Under the pieces are notes generated by a model. That model was not told where the DNA came from. It saw only the letters and a program-made list of their open reading frames with translations, and did no database searches. A DNA stretch of 64,000 bases from Herminiimonas sp. (lineage in GTDB: Bacteria > Pseudomonadota > Gammaproteobacteria > Burkholderiales > Burkholderiaceae_D), in NCBI GenBank assembly GCA_028292665.1, contig JAQGLW010000105.1, positions 1-64,000 on the forward strand. The letters are read 5' to 3'. The position numbers and the translations under genes are program-made. Shown one piece after another: positions 28,880 through 42,014 of this stretch; the first letter of the stretch is position 1, and every line of letters starts with the position of its first letter.

Positions 28880-29917
28880 TTATTTAAAGTCGGAAAAATC
28901 CAAGCTGACGACGATCTTTTCCAGACTCAGCTTTTTTTGCTTCACGTAATCCAGAAACTCCCACGAAAATTCGTAGCTCTTCGCTCTTGGAACTGTGCTG
29001 ATTCGCCAAGTGGCACTCTCACCGTGCTCGTCAGGTTCCTGCCACCAACATAGATCGGCGGTGCTGAGCAACCTCAGTTCACCGTCCATGTCTGGAAAGC
29101 TGCACACTCTTTGCAGGTAGTCCGCATTGATGAAGCGATTGGTGTCCTTCCACTCTCCCCGTTGAAGCAGGAAGACATAGAACTGCCGCGAGATACGGGG
29201 AAGCTTCTTCAAGGTCTTAATAAACCTCTTGAAGTCCTTGCCAACATCTTCTTCACTTACATCATACGAACTGGACTGCTTTTCCGATTCCGCAGTCAGC
29301 CACCGGTAGTACGTGGAAATTCCTTCAAAACGTTCTCTTGGTATCTGCTCGATGTATGAGTCAATGTTCGTCTGATACTTCCCGCTTTTATCGGGAACCT
29401 CAAGCTCGATCTTGACCCGAGCAACTTCTTTGCTCACCAAATCATGAAGGTCTTGAAGGCGATCAATGGGCAATGAAAGAACCTTCTTCAGCACGTCACC
29501 CGTGTCAAGGATGTGTTCGTCAGCAGTGAAGCCGAATGGCAATGCCAGAGTGGAATTCAAAGCACCGTAACTGCCTTGTTTATCTTGAAGTATCAAGACA
29601 TAAATCTTCGGATACTTTGCCACCTGACCAACGGCTTTCTCAAGCGTTTTGTTGATCTTGTCTGAACTCTTCGTTGACGTGATCTGAAATGCAACTTTGG
29701 CAGTTTCATCACCCAAGTCCAAGCCTGGATTGTTGGAGCGTTCTTCGTTCAAGTTGATGAGCTTGTAGCCATAGACGATGTTCAAGATGTCCTTGAAAAA
29801 GTCTTCCAGATAGCGATTCAAGTCAAAAAGCTGTAACCCTGATCGACTTTTGACCTGTTGGGAAACTGCTGTCAGTTCATCAATGATCTGACCAATAAAG
29901 TAGCCTCTTGTAATCAT
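28880..29917 (-). CDS. SMEK-domain protein (predicted restriction-endonuclease-like)
   Basis: 345-aa protein. The N-terminal ~130 residues match the SMEK domain pattern: NEERSNNPGLDLGD (59-70) and VAFQITSTKSSDKI (75-88), which resemble an endonuclease-fold active site with D67 or D70, Q78 and K83. The C-terminal ~150 residues are unassigned. Its ATG overlaps the stop of the complete rarA by 4 nt (ATGA). SMEK proteins are often found in defence islands; a role as sensor or nuclease is inferred. Confidence 0.7.
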   Translation of the reverse strand: MITRGYFIGQIIDELTAVSQQVKSRSGLQLFDLNRYLEDFFKDILNIVYGYKLINLNEERSNNPGLDLGDETAKVAFQITSTKSSDKINKTLEKAVGQVAKYPKIYVLILQDKQGSYGALNSTLALPFGFTADEHILDTGDVLKKVLSLPIDRLQDLHDLVSKEVARVKIELEVPDKSGKYQTNIDSYIEQIPRERFEGISTYYRWLTAESEKQSSSYDVSEEDVGKDFKRFIKTLKKLPRISRQFYVFLLQRGEWKDTNRFINADYLQRVCSFPDMDGELRLLSTADLCWWQEPDEHGESATWRISTVPRAKSYEFSWEFLDYVKQKKLSLEKIVVSLDFSDFK

Positions 29918-31218
29918 TCTTTTCCAGCTTCTTCATCCCACTTCTTCAACAAAGCGAGTTTTTCGGCAATCTGCGTTTCCAATCCCCTTGGGACCGGTTG
30001 ATACCAACCCGGTTCTTTCATGTCGTCGGGCAGATAGGTTTCACCGGCGGCATAAGCGTTCGGTTCATCATGAGCATATCGGTATTCATGCCCATAGCCC
30101 AGTTCTTTCATGAGCTTCGTTGGTGCATTTCTCAAGTGAACAGGAACTTCCCGGCTCTTGTCCTTCTTCACGAATGCCTTGGCCTGGTTGTATGCGTTGT
30201 AACCAGCATTGCTTTTTGCAGCCACCGCCAGATAGATGACCGCCTGCCCTAGCGCCAACTCACCTTCTGGACTACCAAGCCGTTCATAGGTCAAGGCGGC
30301 ATCATTGGCAATCTGCATGGCCCTTGGATCGGCCAACCCAATGTCTTCCCATGCCATGCGAACGATTCGGCGGGACAGATACCGAGGATCGGCCCCACCG
30401 TCCAACATTCTTGTCAGCCAGTAAAGGGCAGCGTCTGGGTGTGACCCACGAACAGACTTGTGCAAGGCTGAAATCTGGTCATAGAAGTTGTCGCCGCCTT
30501 TGTCAAAACGCCGACTGTTCAAGGTCAAGGCGTTCTGAAGAAAGTCAGCCGTGATCCGTGTTATGCCTGAAGCTTCTGCCGCCGTCCCGGTTTGCTCCAA
30601 CAGGTTCAAGAAACGCCGTGCGTCGCCGTCTGCATAACCAATCAAGGTGTCTCGCGCCAGATCGTCAAATTCCAGATGACCAAGAACCTTTTCTTGCGCC
30701 CGCTTCAACAACTCCTTCAGTTCGTCGTCGGTCAACGATTTCAGGACATAGACCTGCGCACGGGACAGCAAGGCAGAATTCACTTCAAACGAAGGGTTTT
30801 CGGTGGTAGCCCCGATGAACGTCACCAAGCCACTTTCAGCATACGGAAGAAGAGCGTCTTGCTGGGACTTATTGAACCTGTGAATTTCATCCACGAACAA
30901 GATCGTGTGCTTGCCCATGGCGAGGTTTTGCTCTGCTTGCTCCATGGACGCACGAATGTCTTTGACACCCGAGAAAACCGCAGACAGGGCTATGAACTCA
31001 CACTTGAAGGCCGCAGCCGTGAGGCGGGCCAAGGTCGTCTTGCCGACACCCGGCGGTCCCCACAAAATCATGGAGTGCGGTTTGCCAGACTGGAAGGCAA
31101 GCCGAAGTGGCTTCCCTTCCCCCAGAAGATGGGACTGGCCGACCACCTCGTCTAAGGTCTTCGGACGAAGTGCTTCGGCCAGTGGTGCAACAGGCTCTTG
31201 AGCGAACAAATCAGGCAT
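29914..31218 (-). CDS. rarA: Complete, divergent RarA (AAA+ replication-associated ATPase)
   Basis: 434-aa intact RarA/MgsA: Walker [11 protein letters not shown], Walker [13 protein letters not shown], sensor motif [10 protein letters not shown], and the conserved C-terminal tetramerisation part ([27 protein letters not shown]). RarA acts at stalled forks with SSB. It shares roughly 70% of residues with the two resident fragments but has lower-GC codons, so it arrived with the insert. Start at 31218 has GGGGGAAG just upstream and overlaps the end of the truncated resident ORF by 8 nt. First gene of the inserted operon; it probably also restores RarA function. Confidence 0.9.
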   Translation of the reverse strand: MPDLFAQEPVAPLAEALRPKTLDEVVGQSHLLGEGKPLRLAFQSGKPHSMILWGPPGVGKTTLARLTAAAFKCEFIALSAVFSGVKDIRASMEQAEQNLAMGKHTILFVDEIHRFNKSQQDALLPYAESGLVTFIGATTENPSFEVNSALLSRAQVYVLKSLTDDELKELLKRAQEKVLGHLEFDDLARDTLIGYADGDARRFLNLLEQTGTAAEASGITRITADFLQNALTLNSRRFDKGGDNFYDQISALHKSVRGSHPDAALYWLTRMLDGGADPRYLSRRIVRMAWEDIGLADPRAMQIANDAALTYERLGSPEGELALGQAVIYLAVAAKSNAGYNAYNQAKAFVKKDKSREVPVHLRNAPTKLMKELGYGHEYRYAHDEPNAYAAGETYLPDDMKEPGWYQPVPRGLETQIAEKLALLKKWDEEAGKE

Positions 31219-31636
31219 GACTTCCCCCACGAGAACCATGAGGAAGCCCAATTATCTGCACAATGACCTTCGTAAGCCATTGATTTAAATAGTGGTTGAC
31301 TGCTTTGTTGAAGCGATGGACTTCGTCGACGAACAGGATGGTGCGGCGGCCGGAGTTGGCGCGGATGACCTGCGCCCGCTCGACTGCCTCGCGGATATCC
31401 TTGACCCCGGACAGCACCGCCGACAACGCGATGAATTCCGCATCGAAGCTGTCTGCCATCAAGCGCGCCAGCGTCGTCTTGCCGACGCCCGGCGGCCCCC
31501 ACAGGATCATCGAATGCGGTTCACCCGATTCGAACGCGACGCGCAACGGTTTGCCGAAGCCAAGCAGATGCTGCTGGCCGATGACATCGTCAAGCGACTG
31601 CGGGCGAAGGCGTTCGGCCAGGGGAATGGAGCTCAT
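31211..31636 (-). pseudogene. rarA: 5' fragment of the resident rarA
   Basis: 141-aa ORF starting [12 protein letters not shown]. The first 111 residues are normal RarA, including Walker A (GPPGVGKTT) and Walker B ([12 protein letters not shown]). At about 31303 homology stops and 30 unrelated residues lead to the stop at 31211. The rest of the gene is at 24929-25680. It could still be translated as a truncated ATPase; its stop overlaps the ATG of the complete rarA. Confidence 0.88.
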
Positions 31637-31721
31637 ATTTATTGCGAAGATTCCCGCTAATCGGCAGCCTGGGTTCGCTGCGTTTTACCCAAACTGCCGA
31701 TGATAGAGAATCTGAAATGGT

Positions 31722-32396
31722 TTACTGCTGAAAAACGTCGGCGCCTTTGGGCGCCACGAACTTGAACTGGTTTTCCGCCATTGCCGGATTCTTCTCGAAT
31801 TTTGTAAACGATAACAACGACACCTGTCCGAAAGAATCGCGCAGCTCCATCGCGGCCGGCACGCCGTTGCGCAAGCCGATGCCGATTTGATCGAAGGTCG
31901 TGTCCTTGGTCTTCGGCGTGGCTTGCAGCCATTCCATGCCATCCTTGACGCCTGCCTCTTTCAGAGTGAAATTCTTTTCGAGATCGTTGCTGCCGAACAG
32001 GATTGCGGCAGGCGACGATCCGAGTGCGTTGCCGAGCTTCCTGATCGTAACCTGGTTCAGGTCCTTGTCGTAAATATAGAGTTTTTCGCCGTCGGCTTGC
32101 AGCATTTGCTCATACGGTTTCTGGTAAGTCCAGATGAATTTTCCGGGACGCGCGAACTGAAAGGTGCCGGTGGAGGCATTCGAGACTTTTACATTGCCGC
32201 TGCCGGCGCTATCGGTTTTCACCAGGCGCTGGGTGAACTCGCCTTTCGCCGCCTTGGTAGTGGCGACAAAGGATTTGAATTGATCCAGCGCGGAAGCATG
32301 AGCGGACACGGGCAGTGAAATGGCGCAGGCAGCCAGCAATCCGGCAAATGCGGCCGAGCCTGTGCGACGGAATTGGGTAGTGCGTTCCTGATTCAA
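31722..32396 (-). CDS. lolA: Outer-membrane lipoprotein carrier LolA
   Basis: 224-aa periplasmic chaperone that ferries lipoproteins from LolCDE to the outer membrane. Signal peptide [20 protein letters not shown] ending in SAHA; mature LolA features [24 protein letters not shown] and [13 protein letters not shown]. The start codon is TTG at 32396, supported by TAGGAA 7 nt upstream. Located 9 nt after ftsK, the standard order. Confidence 0.94.
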   Translation of the reverse strand: MNQERTTQFRRTGSAAFAGLLAACAISLPVSAHASALDQFKSFVATTKAAKGEFTQRLVKTDSAGSGNVKVSNASTGTFQFARPGKFIWTYQKPYEQMLQADGEKLYIYDKDLNQVTIRKLGNALGSSPAAILFGSNDLEKNFTLKEAGVKDGMEWLQATPKTKDTTFDQIGIGLRNGVPAAMELRDSFGQVSLLSFTKFEKNPAMAENQFKFVAPKGADVFQQ

Positions 32397-32405
32397 AATT
32401 TATTC

Positions 32406-35915
<3,510 letters not shown>

Positions 35916-35976
35916 TGATTCCGGCCTGCATTGGATGACCGGCAGGCCGGCGAATGAATATCAGGATTGATTCATC

Positions 35977-36621
35977 ATGGGTTCCTCCCTTAAGGATTTT
36001 GCCGATCTCAAGTCCTTGCGCAAGGAATTAAAAGCGCAGGACGAAGCACGCCGGGCCGCCGAAGCGGAGCGCGAACGGCGTGACAAGGAAGCAAAGCTCG
36101 AGGCGGATCTGTTCCGCCGCAGCATCGGCGATGTAGCGCCGCTCCCATCCGCCGGCAAAGCCGTCGCCGCCGCACCCCGGCCGCTGCCTATCGCGCGCCA
36201 GCATCTGGCCGACGAACAGGCGGCGCTGCGGGAATCGTTATCGGACGAATTCAATGTCGAGTCGCTGCTGGACACCGACGAAGCGTTGAGTTTTGCGCGC
36301 AACGGCATCGGCCCCGACATCGTCCGCAAATTGCGGCGCGGCCATTGGGTGATTCAAGGCCAGCTCGATTTGCACGGACTGCGCACCGATGAAGCGCGTG
36401 AAGCATTGGTGCTGTTTTTACGCAATGCGGCCAAACGCGGCCTGCGCTGCGTGCGGATCATTCACGGCAAAGGCCTCGGTTCGGTCAACAAGGAACCTGT
36501 GCTGAAGAATAAAGTCCGCAGATGGCTGGTGCAGAAAGACGAAGTGATCGCATTTTGCCAGGCCAGAGCCGCCGATGGCGGAAGCGGCGCACTGGTTGTG
36601 CTGCTGAAGGCGCAAAGCTAG
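35977..36621 (+). CDS. Smr-domain protein
   Basis: 214-aa protein with a charged, coiled-coil N-terminus and a C-terminal Smr domain (about 125-212): LDLHGLRTDEAREAL, IIHGKGLGS and GALVVLLK motifs. Smr domains bind or nick nucleic acids; stand-alone proteins of this type (SmrA/SmrB class) act on DNA or on collided ribosomes. Which one applies here is not clear from sequence. Follows trxB by 60 bp on the same strand. Confidence 0.88.
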   Translation: MGSSLKDFADLKSLRKELKAQDEARRAAEAERERRDKEAKLEADLFRRSIGDVAPLPSAGKAVAAAPRPLPIARQHLADEQAALRESLSDEFNVESLLDTDEALSFARNGIGPDIVRKLRRGHWVIQGQLDLHGLRTDEAREALVLFLRNAAKRGLRCVRIIHGKGLGSVNKEPVLKNKVRRWLVQKDEVIAFCQARAADGGSGALVVLLKAQS

Positions 36622-36756
36622 CAGCGCATCATTTATCTGTCGGCGCAAGATGGATAATGTCCGTCCGCCCTGCCATTTCACTTTCGATGGCGCTTGCTTT
36701 CCGCCTGTGGGCCGGTATCATCGTGCGGGTCAGCAACTCAAGCGGCCCGTCCCGGC

Positions 36757-37359
36757 ATGTCACTGATCAAGTTCATTGAAATCCTCGCCATTCTGGTCGG
36801 CGCCTTCTCCGGCTTCATTGAAGCACGCAGCAAGAAGATGGACGTGGTCGGCGTGTTCACCGTCGCGTTCATCACCGCATTCGGCGGCGGCACGCTGCGC
36901 GACATCCTGCTCGACAAGCGGCCGCTGTTCTGGGTCACCCATCAGGAATATGCGATTCTTATTTTCGTATTGGCCTTGATCGCCGCGCCGTTGATCCGCA
37001 CTTTGCGCAAGATCGTGTCGGAACGGCTGATCGTGATTGCCGATGCATTCGGACTCGGCCTGTTTTCGATTGCCGGCGTATCGGAAGCGCTGACGGCAGG
37101 CATGCCGCTGTTCATTGCATCGATGATGGGGGTCATCACCGGTATCTTCGGCGGCGTGCTGCGCGATATCGTTTGCAACGAAATACCGATGGTGCTGCGC
37201 GACGGCAGGCCTTATGCGATCTGCTCGTTCGCCGGTTGCTGGATATATCTCGTCATGCAAAAAGCCGGCGTGCCGCTGGATCTCGCACTGTGGTCGGGCG
37301 TGCTGGCGATCACCGCGCTGCGATTGCTGACCTGGTTCAGGAATATCAGACTGGAATGA
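36757..37359 (+). CDS. UPF0126/TRIC-type membrane protein
   Basis: 200-aa protein with about seven TM helices and the two Gly-rich repeats FGGGTLRDI and FGGVLRDI characteristic of UPF0126 (YicG-like, trimeric intracellular cation channel family). Start at 36757 (MSLIKFIEIL) is at the first TM helix. Possibly a cation channel; role in bacteria is unsettled. Tandem with the Smr gene. Confidence 0.87.
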   Translation: MSLIKFIEILAILVGAFSGFIEARSKKMDVVGVFTVAFITAFGGGTLRDILLDKRPLFWVTHQEYAILIFVLALIAAPLIRTLRKIVSERLIVIADAFGLGLFSIAGVSEALTAGMPLFIASMMGVITGIFGGVLRDIVCNEIPMVLRDGRPYAICSFAGCWIYLVMQKAGVPLDLALWSGVLAITALRLLTWFRNIRLE

Positions 37360-37426
37360 TCGCGGCCGACCCGGCGCCTACCGGGCCGTTCCCGATGCGC
37401 GCCGGCGAGTCTGCGCTCGACTGGAA

Positions 37427-37774
<348 letters not shown>

Positions 37775-37839
37775 TTAAATTGAATTGCAATGCCGTATCA
37801 GTTTATTCTGAAAAACTGAAGCGAGTGATTTATTTATCG

Positions 37840-39453
37840 TTACTCGGAAAATTTGGATGTAATCGGATACCGCCAGTCGCGGCCGAATGCCCGATGCGTG
37901 ACCCGAATGCCGACCGGCGCCTGACGCCGCTTGTATTCATTGATTTTGATCAGGCGGGTGACGCGGTCCACATCTTCCTTGCGATAACCGGCGGCGAGGA
38001 TATCCGCAATGCTTCGATTCTCTTCCATGTACATCTGCATGATGGCGTCCAGCACCTCATAAGGCGGCAGCGAATCCTGATCGGTCTGATCCGGCCGCAA
38101 TTCGGCCGATGGCGCACGCGTCAGGATCCGTTCGGGAATCACATCCGAGACTGAATTGCGGTACGCGCATAAACGGTAGACCAGCGTTTTCGCGATATCC
38201 TTGATGACGGCGAATCCCCCCGCCATGTCGCCGTACAAGGTGCAGTAACCGACTGCCATCTCGCTCTTGTTGCCGGTGGTCAGCACAATCGAACCGTGCT
38301 TGTTGGACAGCGCCATCAGAATAGTGCCGCGGATGCGGGCCTGGATGTTTTCTTCGGTCGCGTCTTCCGGCAGGCCCTTGAATTCCTGCGCGAGCGTGCC
38401 GCGGAATGCCTGGAAACAATCATTGATCGGGATTTCGTCATACCGCACACCGAGCCGCTCGACCATGTCGCGTGAATCGATCCGGGAAATTTCGGCGGTA
38501 TAAGGCGACGGCATCATCACTGCGCGCACCTTGCCGGCACCGAGCGCGTCGACTGCCACGGCCAGCGTCAGCGCGGAATCGACGCCGCCCGACAATCCGA
38601 TAATCACGCCGGGGAAACCGTTCTTGCCGATATAATCGCGCACCCCGAGCACCAGCGCCTGATATACCTGCGCTTCGACCGACAGCTCGGCCGCGATGCT
38701 TCCGCGCACCGGATGCGCGCCGTCGAATTCGACGATCTGCAATTCTTCTTCGCAATGCTTGAGTTGCGCGCTTACCTTCCCATCCGGATCCATCGCAAAT
38801 GAATTGCCGTCGAAAATCAATTCATCCTGCCCGCCGACCAGATTGGCATAGACCAGGCTCATGCCGTGCGCAACCACATTCGTACGCATCACGTCATGGC
38901 GCAAATGCTGCTTTTTCATATGGTATGGGGAACCGTTCGGCACCAGCAGCACTTGCGCGCCGGCCGCCTTGGCATGCGAAGGCGCCAGCGGGGACCATGT
39001 ATCTTCACAGATATTGATGCCGAATCCGACGCCTTTGACCTCGAATACGAATGATTCGTCCGACACCGAAAAATAACGCTTTTCGTCGAATACCGTATCG
39101 TTCGGCAACACATGCTTGCAATAAGTGCCGAGCAGATTGCCGTTGACGATGACCGAGGCGGCGTTGAATCTTGCGCCGTTGCGCAAGACCGGATGGCCCA
39201 CCACCACATGCAGATCTTTCAGATCCGACAAGTCCGCCGCCAGCGCATCGAACGCGTCTGCCGTTTTTGCGTAAAATGATTGGCGCAGCAATAAATCTTC
39301 CGGGGGATATCCCACCAGCGAAAGTTCCGGCGTCAACAGGATATCGGCTCCCTGTCGGGCGGCGCGGCGCGCGAAATCGACGATCTTCGCACGATTGCCT
39401 GCGAGATCTCCGACGGTGCTGTTGATTTGGGCGATGGCGACTTTGACTGTCAT
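37840..39453 (-). CDS. nadE: Glutamine-dependent NAD+ synthetase
   Basis: 537-aa enzyme for the last step of NAD synthesis. The N-terminal nitrilase-like glutaminase domain (1-~250) has Glu in LTPELSLVGYPPEDLL, Lys in CKHVLPN and Cys in NICEDTWSP. The C-terminal ATP-pyrophosphatase carries GLSGGVDSALT. Likely cotranscribed with glnB. Confidence 0.95.
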   Translation of the reverse strand: MTVKVAIAQINSTVGDLAGNRAKIVDFARRAARQGADILLTPELSLVGYPPEDLLLRQSFYAKTADAFDALAADLSDLKDLHVVVGHPVLRNGARFNAASVIVNGNLLGTYCKHVLPNDTVFDEKRYFSVSDESFVFEVKGVGFGINICEDTWSPLAPSHAKAAGAQVLLVPNGSPYHMKKQHLRHDVMRTNVVAHGMSLVYANLVGGQDELIFDGNSFAMDPDGKVSAQLKHCEEELQIVEFDGAHPVRGSIAAELSVEAQVYQALVLGVRDYIGKNGFPGVIIGLSGGVDSALTLAVAVDALGAGKVRAVMMPSPYTAEISRIDSRDMVERLGVRYDEIPINDCFQAFRGTLAQEFKGLPEDATEENIQARIRGTILMALSNKHGSIVLTTGNKSEMAVGYCTLYGDMAGGFAVIKDIAKTLVYRLCAYRNSVSDVIPERILTRAPSAELRPDQTDQDSLPPYEVLDAIMQMYMEENRSIADILAAGYRKEDVDRVTRLIKINEYKRRQAPVGIRVTHRAFGRDWRYPITSKFSE

Positions 39454-39492
39454 GGTGGCAATGGCGGCAACTGGATCTGTTTAAATGCATCG

Positions 39493-40662
39493 ATGAGGCT
39501 GAATCTGAATTATCGCACGCGTATCGTTTCTTCTCTGTCGGAGATCGGCCAGCCTGCATGGGATGCGTTGGCCGGCGCACAGCCCGATGCCAACCCGTTT
39601 CTGTCGTTTGCGTTCTTCGATGCGCTGCATGAGTCGGGATGCGCGTCGGCCGAATCAGGCTGGCAGCCGCAGTTTTTGACACTGTGGAAAGCCGATCGAT
39701 TGGAAGCGGCGCTCCCTCTGTATCTGAAAAACCATTCATACGGCGAATATGTGTTCGACTGGGCCTGGGCCGACGCCTATCGCAAGAACGGGCTGGATTA
39801 TTATCCGAAGTTGCTGTCGGCCATTCCTTTCACGCCGGTCACCGGCAGCCGCCTGCTGGCGCGCGACGACACCGCCTGCGCCGCATTGATCGCTGCTTTG
39901 CGCAACATGCAGCAACGCAGCGGCGTCTCTTCCACCCATATTCTGTATCCGCCCGAATCGCAGGCAGATGCGCTGGAGCAAGCCGGCTTCATGCTGCGCA
40001 CCGGCGTGCAGTTTCACTGGCTCAATGCCGGTTATCGCGACTTCGAAGAATTCTTGGCGACGCTCGAGCAGAAAAAACGTAAAAACATCCGTGCGGAACG
40101 CCGCAAGGTGCAGCAAGCCGGCATTACGTTCCGGCGCATCCCCGGCACGGAAGCCACCCGGCAGGATTGGCGTTTCTTCAAGCGCTGCTACGACCACACT
40201 TACGCAGCGCATTATTCGACGCCTTATCTGAATCTGGATTTTTTCCAGCGCATCGGCGCCGCGATGCCGCAACATGTGCTGCTCGTTATTGCCGAGCGCG
40301 AAGGCAAGCCGATTGCCTCTTCGTTGCTGATCCATACCGATAAAACCTTGTATGGACGCTACTGGGGCGCGCTGGAAAATCATCCCTGCCTGCATTTCGA
40401 AACCGCTTATTATCAGCCCCTCGATTTTTGCATCGCGCAAGGGATACAGTGCTTTGAAGGCGGTGCGCAAGGAGAGCACAAGATGGCGCGCGGCTTCCTG
40501 CCGCAAAAAACATGGTCGGCGCACTGGCTTGCCCACCCGGCGTTTGCCGATGCGATAGAGCGCTTTCTGGAGCGGGAAAGCGGAGGAATGGATGACTATA
40601 TCGATGAACTGAACGAGCGCAATCCTTTTCGCAATAACAAAAAAATCACCTCCGACCGGTAG
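39493..40662 (+). CDS. GNAT/FemAB-like acyltransferase of the DUF482 (COG3146) family
   Basis: 389-aa protein with features of the DUF482 family: NPFLSFAFFDALHESGC near the N-terminus, YGEYVFDWAWADAY, the basic KKRKNIRAERRKV segment, and FEGGAQGEHKMARGF near the C-terminus. These proteins belong to the N-acyltransferase fold (FemAB-like); substrate is unknown. Start at 39493 is chosen because the longer extension overlaps the divergent nadE start. Confidence 0.85.
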   Translation: MRLNLNYRTRIVSSLSEIGQPAWDALAGAQPDANPFLSFAFFDALHESGCASAESGWQPQFLTLWKADRLEAALPLYLKNHSYGEYVFDWAWADAYRKNGLDYYPKLLSAIPFTPVTGSRLLARDDTACAALIAALRNMQQRSGVSSTHILYPPESQADALEQAGFMLRTGVQFHWLNAGYRDFEEFLATLEQKKRKNIRAERRKVQQAGITFRRIPGTEATRQDWRFFKRCYDHTYAAHYSTPYLNLDFFQRIGAAMPQHVLLVIAEREGKPIASSLLIHTDKTLYGRYWGALENHPCLHFETAYYQPLDFCIAQGIQCFEGGAQGEHKMARGFLPQKTWSAHWLAHPAFADAIERFLERESGGMDDYIDELNERNPFRNNKKITSDR

Positions 40663-40718
40663 TTCTACGTCACAATCCTGTTTGCAAATCGCACAACTTC
40701 AAGGCATTCTTTCCGGAT

Positions 40719-41759
40719 ATGAAATTATCCAGCGCGTCCGCTGATGCACCAGCCGGTCCGGCAATCAACCGGATAGGCCGCTTCCATATCCTGCGCGAAC
40801 TCGGACGCGGCACGGTAGGCGCCGTCTATCTCGGACACGATCCGATCATCGACCGCAGCGTGGCGATCAAGGCGTTCAGCGCCCAATTGACGCCCGGCGA
40901 AAAAAAACAGCACGAACAACAGTTCATCAACGAAGCGCGGGCTGCGGGCCGGCTGTCGCATCCGAACATCGTGACGATTTTCGATGCATCGAGCGAGGGC
41001 GACACCACATATATTGCGATGGAGTATTTGCAGGGCCGGGAACTCAGCAAGCTGCTGGATCACGGCAATCGCTTCGAACCGGACATGGTCGTATCGATCA
41101 TATGGAAAATAGCCGACGCACTGCAGTATGCGCACAAAAACGACGTGGTTCATCGCGACATCAAGCCGGCGAATATCTTCATCGTTGCCGACAACCAGCC
41201 GAAGGTAGTCGATTTCGGCATTGCACGCGCGCCCAACCGCGTATCGGACCAGCCGGCAAACGCCGGTCAACCGTATACATTGTTCCACAATAATATAATG
41301 GGTACGCCTAACTACATGTCGCCGGAACAGGCATTGGGCCGCCCTGTCGATTCACGCACCGATATTTATTCGCTCGGTGCAGTGATGTATGAAATGCTGA
41401 CCGGGCGCAAGCCGTTCAAATCGCATGACACCGCTCAATTGTTGCAGATGATTGCGCACAAGACTCCGCCCGAACCCCACAAGATCGATGCGAGCGTGCC
41501 TGTCATACTGTCGCAGATTGCGATGAAGGCAATGAGCAAGCGCCCCGAAAAGCGCTATCAGCATGCGGAAGAAATGGCGGCGGACATAAAGCGTTATCTG
41601 TCCATGCAAAAACGCAGCCGGCGGCTGCGAAGGGAGATGTCGATAACGGGGCAACAGGAAGCTCCCGCCGCATTGCCCTATCATCGCGGCCTGTTCTGGA
41701 TCGGCTGCCTGGCTACGGCGGGAACGCTGGTGATGGCCGGCATCAAGTTGATGCACTGA
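40719..41759 (+). CDS. Hanks-type serine/threonine protein kinase with C-terminal TM
   Basis: 346-aa kinase. Gly-loop ELGRGTVGAVY, Lys in VAIKAF, catalytic VHRDIKPANIF, DFGIARA and activation-segment MGTPNYMSPEQA are all present (domain ~20-290), so it should be active. A basic stretch is followed by a single C-terminal TM helix (LFWIGCLATAGTLVMAGI) with almost nothing outside, hence no extracellular sensor. Target unknown; no partner phosphatase is adjacent. Confidence 0.92.
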   Translation: MKLSSASADAPAGPAINRIGRFHILRELGRGTVGAVYLGHDPIIDRSVAIKAFSAQLTPGEKKQHEQQFINEARAAGRLSHPNIVTIFDASSEGDTTYIAMEYLQGRELSKLLDHGNRFEPDMVVSIIWKIADALQYAHKNDVVHRDIKPANIFIVADNQPKVVDFGIARAPNRVSDQPANAGQPYTLFHNNIMGTPNYMSPEQALGRPVDSRTDIYSLGAVMYEMLTGRKPFKSHDTAQLLQMIAHKTPPEPHKIDASVPVILSQIAMKAMSKRPEKRYQHAEEMAADIKRYLSMQKRSRRLRREMSITGQQEAPAALPYHRGLFWIGCLATAGTLVMAGIKLMH

Positions 41760-41888
41760 TCCGGTTTCAATCCACAAGTATCGTCGCAATCTGCCGTCAA
41801 GGACGGCAATTCAATATCCGTTCCGCAGGCGGCTATCCGCATTTTCCAATAGAATGTCTTCACCGCAAAACATGGCGCCGCCAGAGCT

Positions 41889-41983
41889 TAGAGCGGTTTT
41901 CGTATCAGTGTATGGGCGCTGCGGGCCGCCATGCGCCCCAAACCAACCCGCATCACCCATACACTGATATGAAAACCGCTCTA
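41889..41983. repeat. Dispersed palindromic element, short inverted copy
   Basis: A 95-bp element with 28-bp terminal inverted repeats (one mismatch) starting TAGAGCGGTTTTCGTATCAG. It equals the reverse complement of 7409-7570 with about 67 bp deleted from the middle. Lies between the kinase gene and the EamA gene. Confidence 0.85.
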
Positions 41984-42014
41984 TCCTGTTATTCCACTCT
42001 TTCGATAAACTGAC

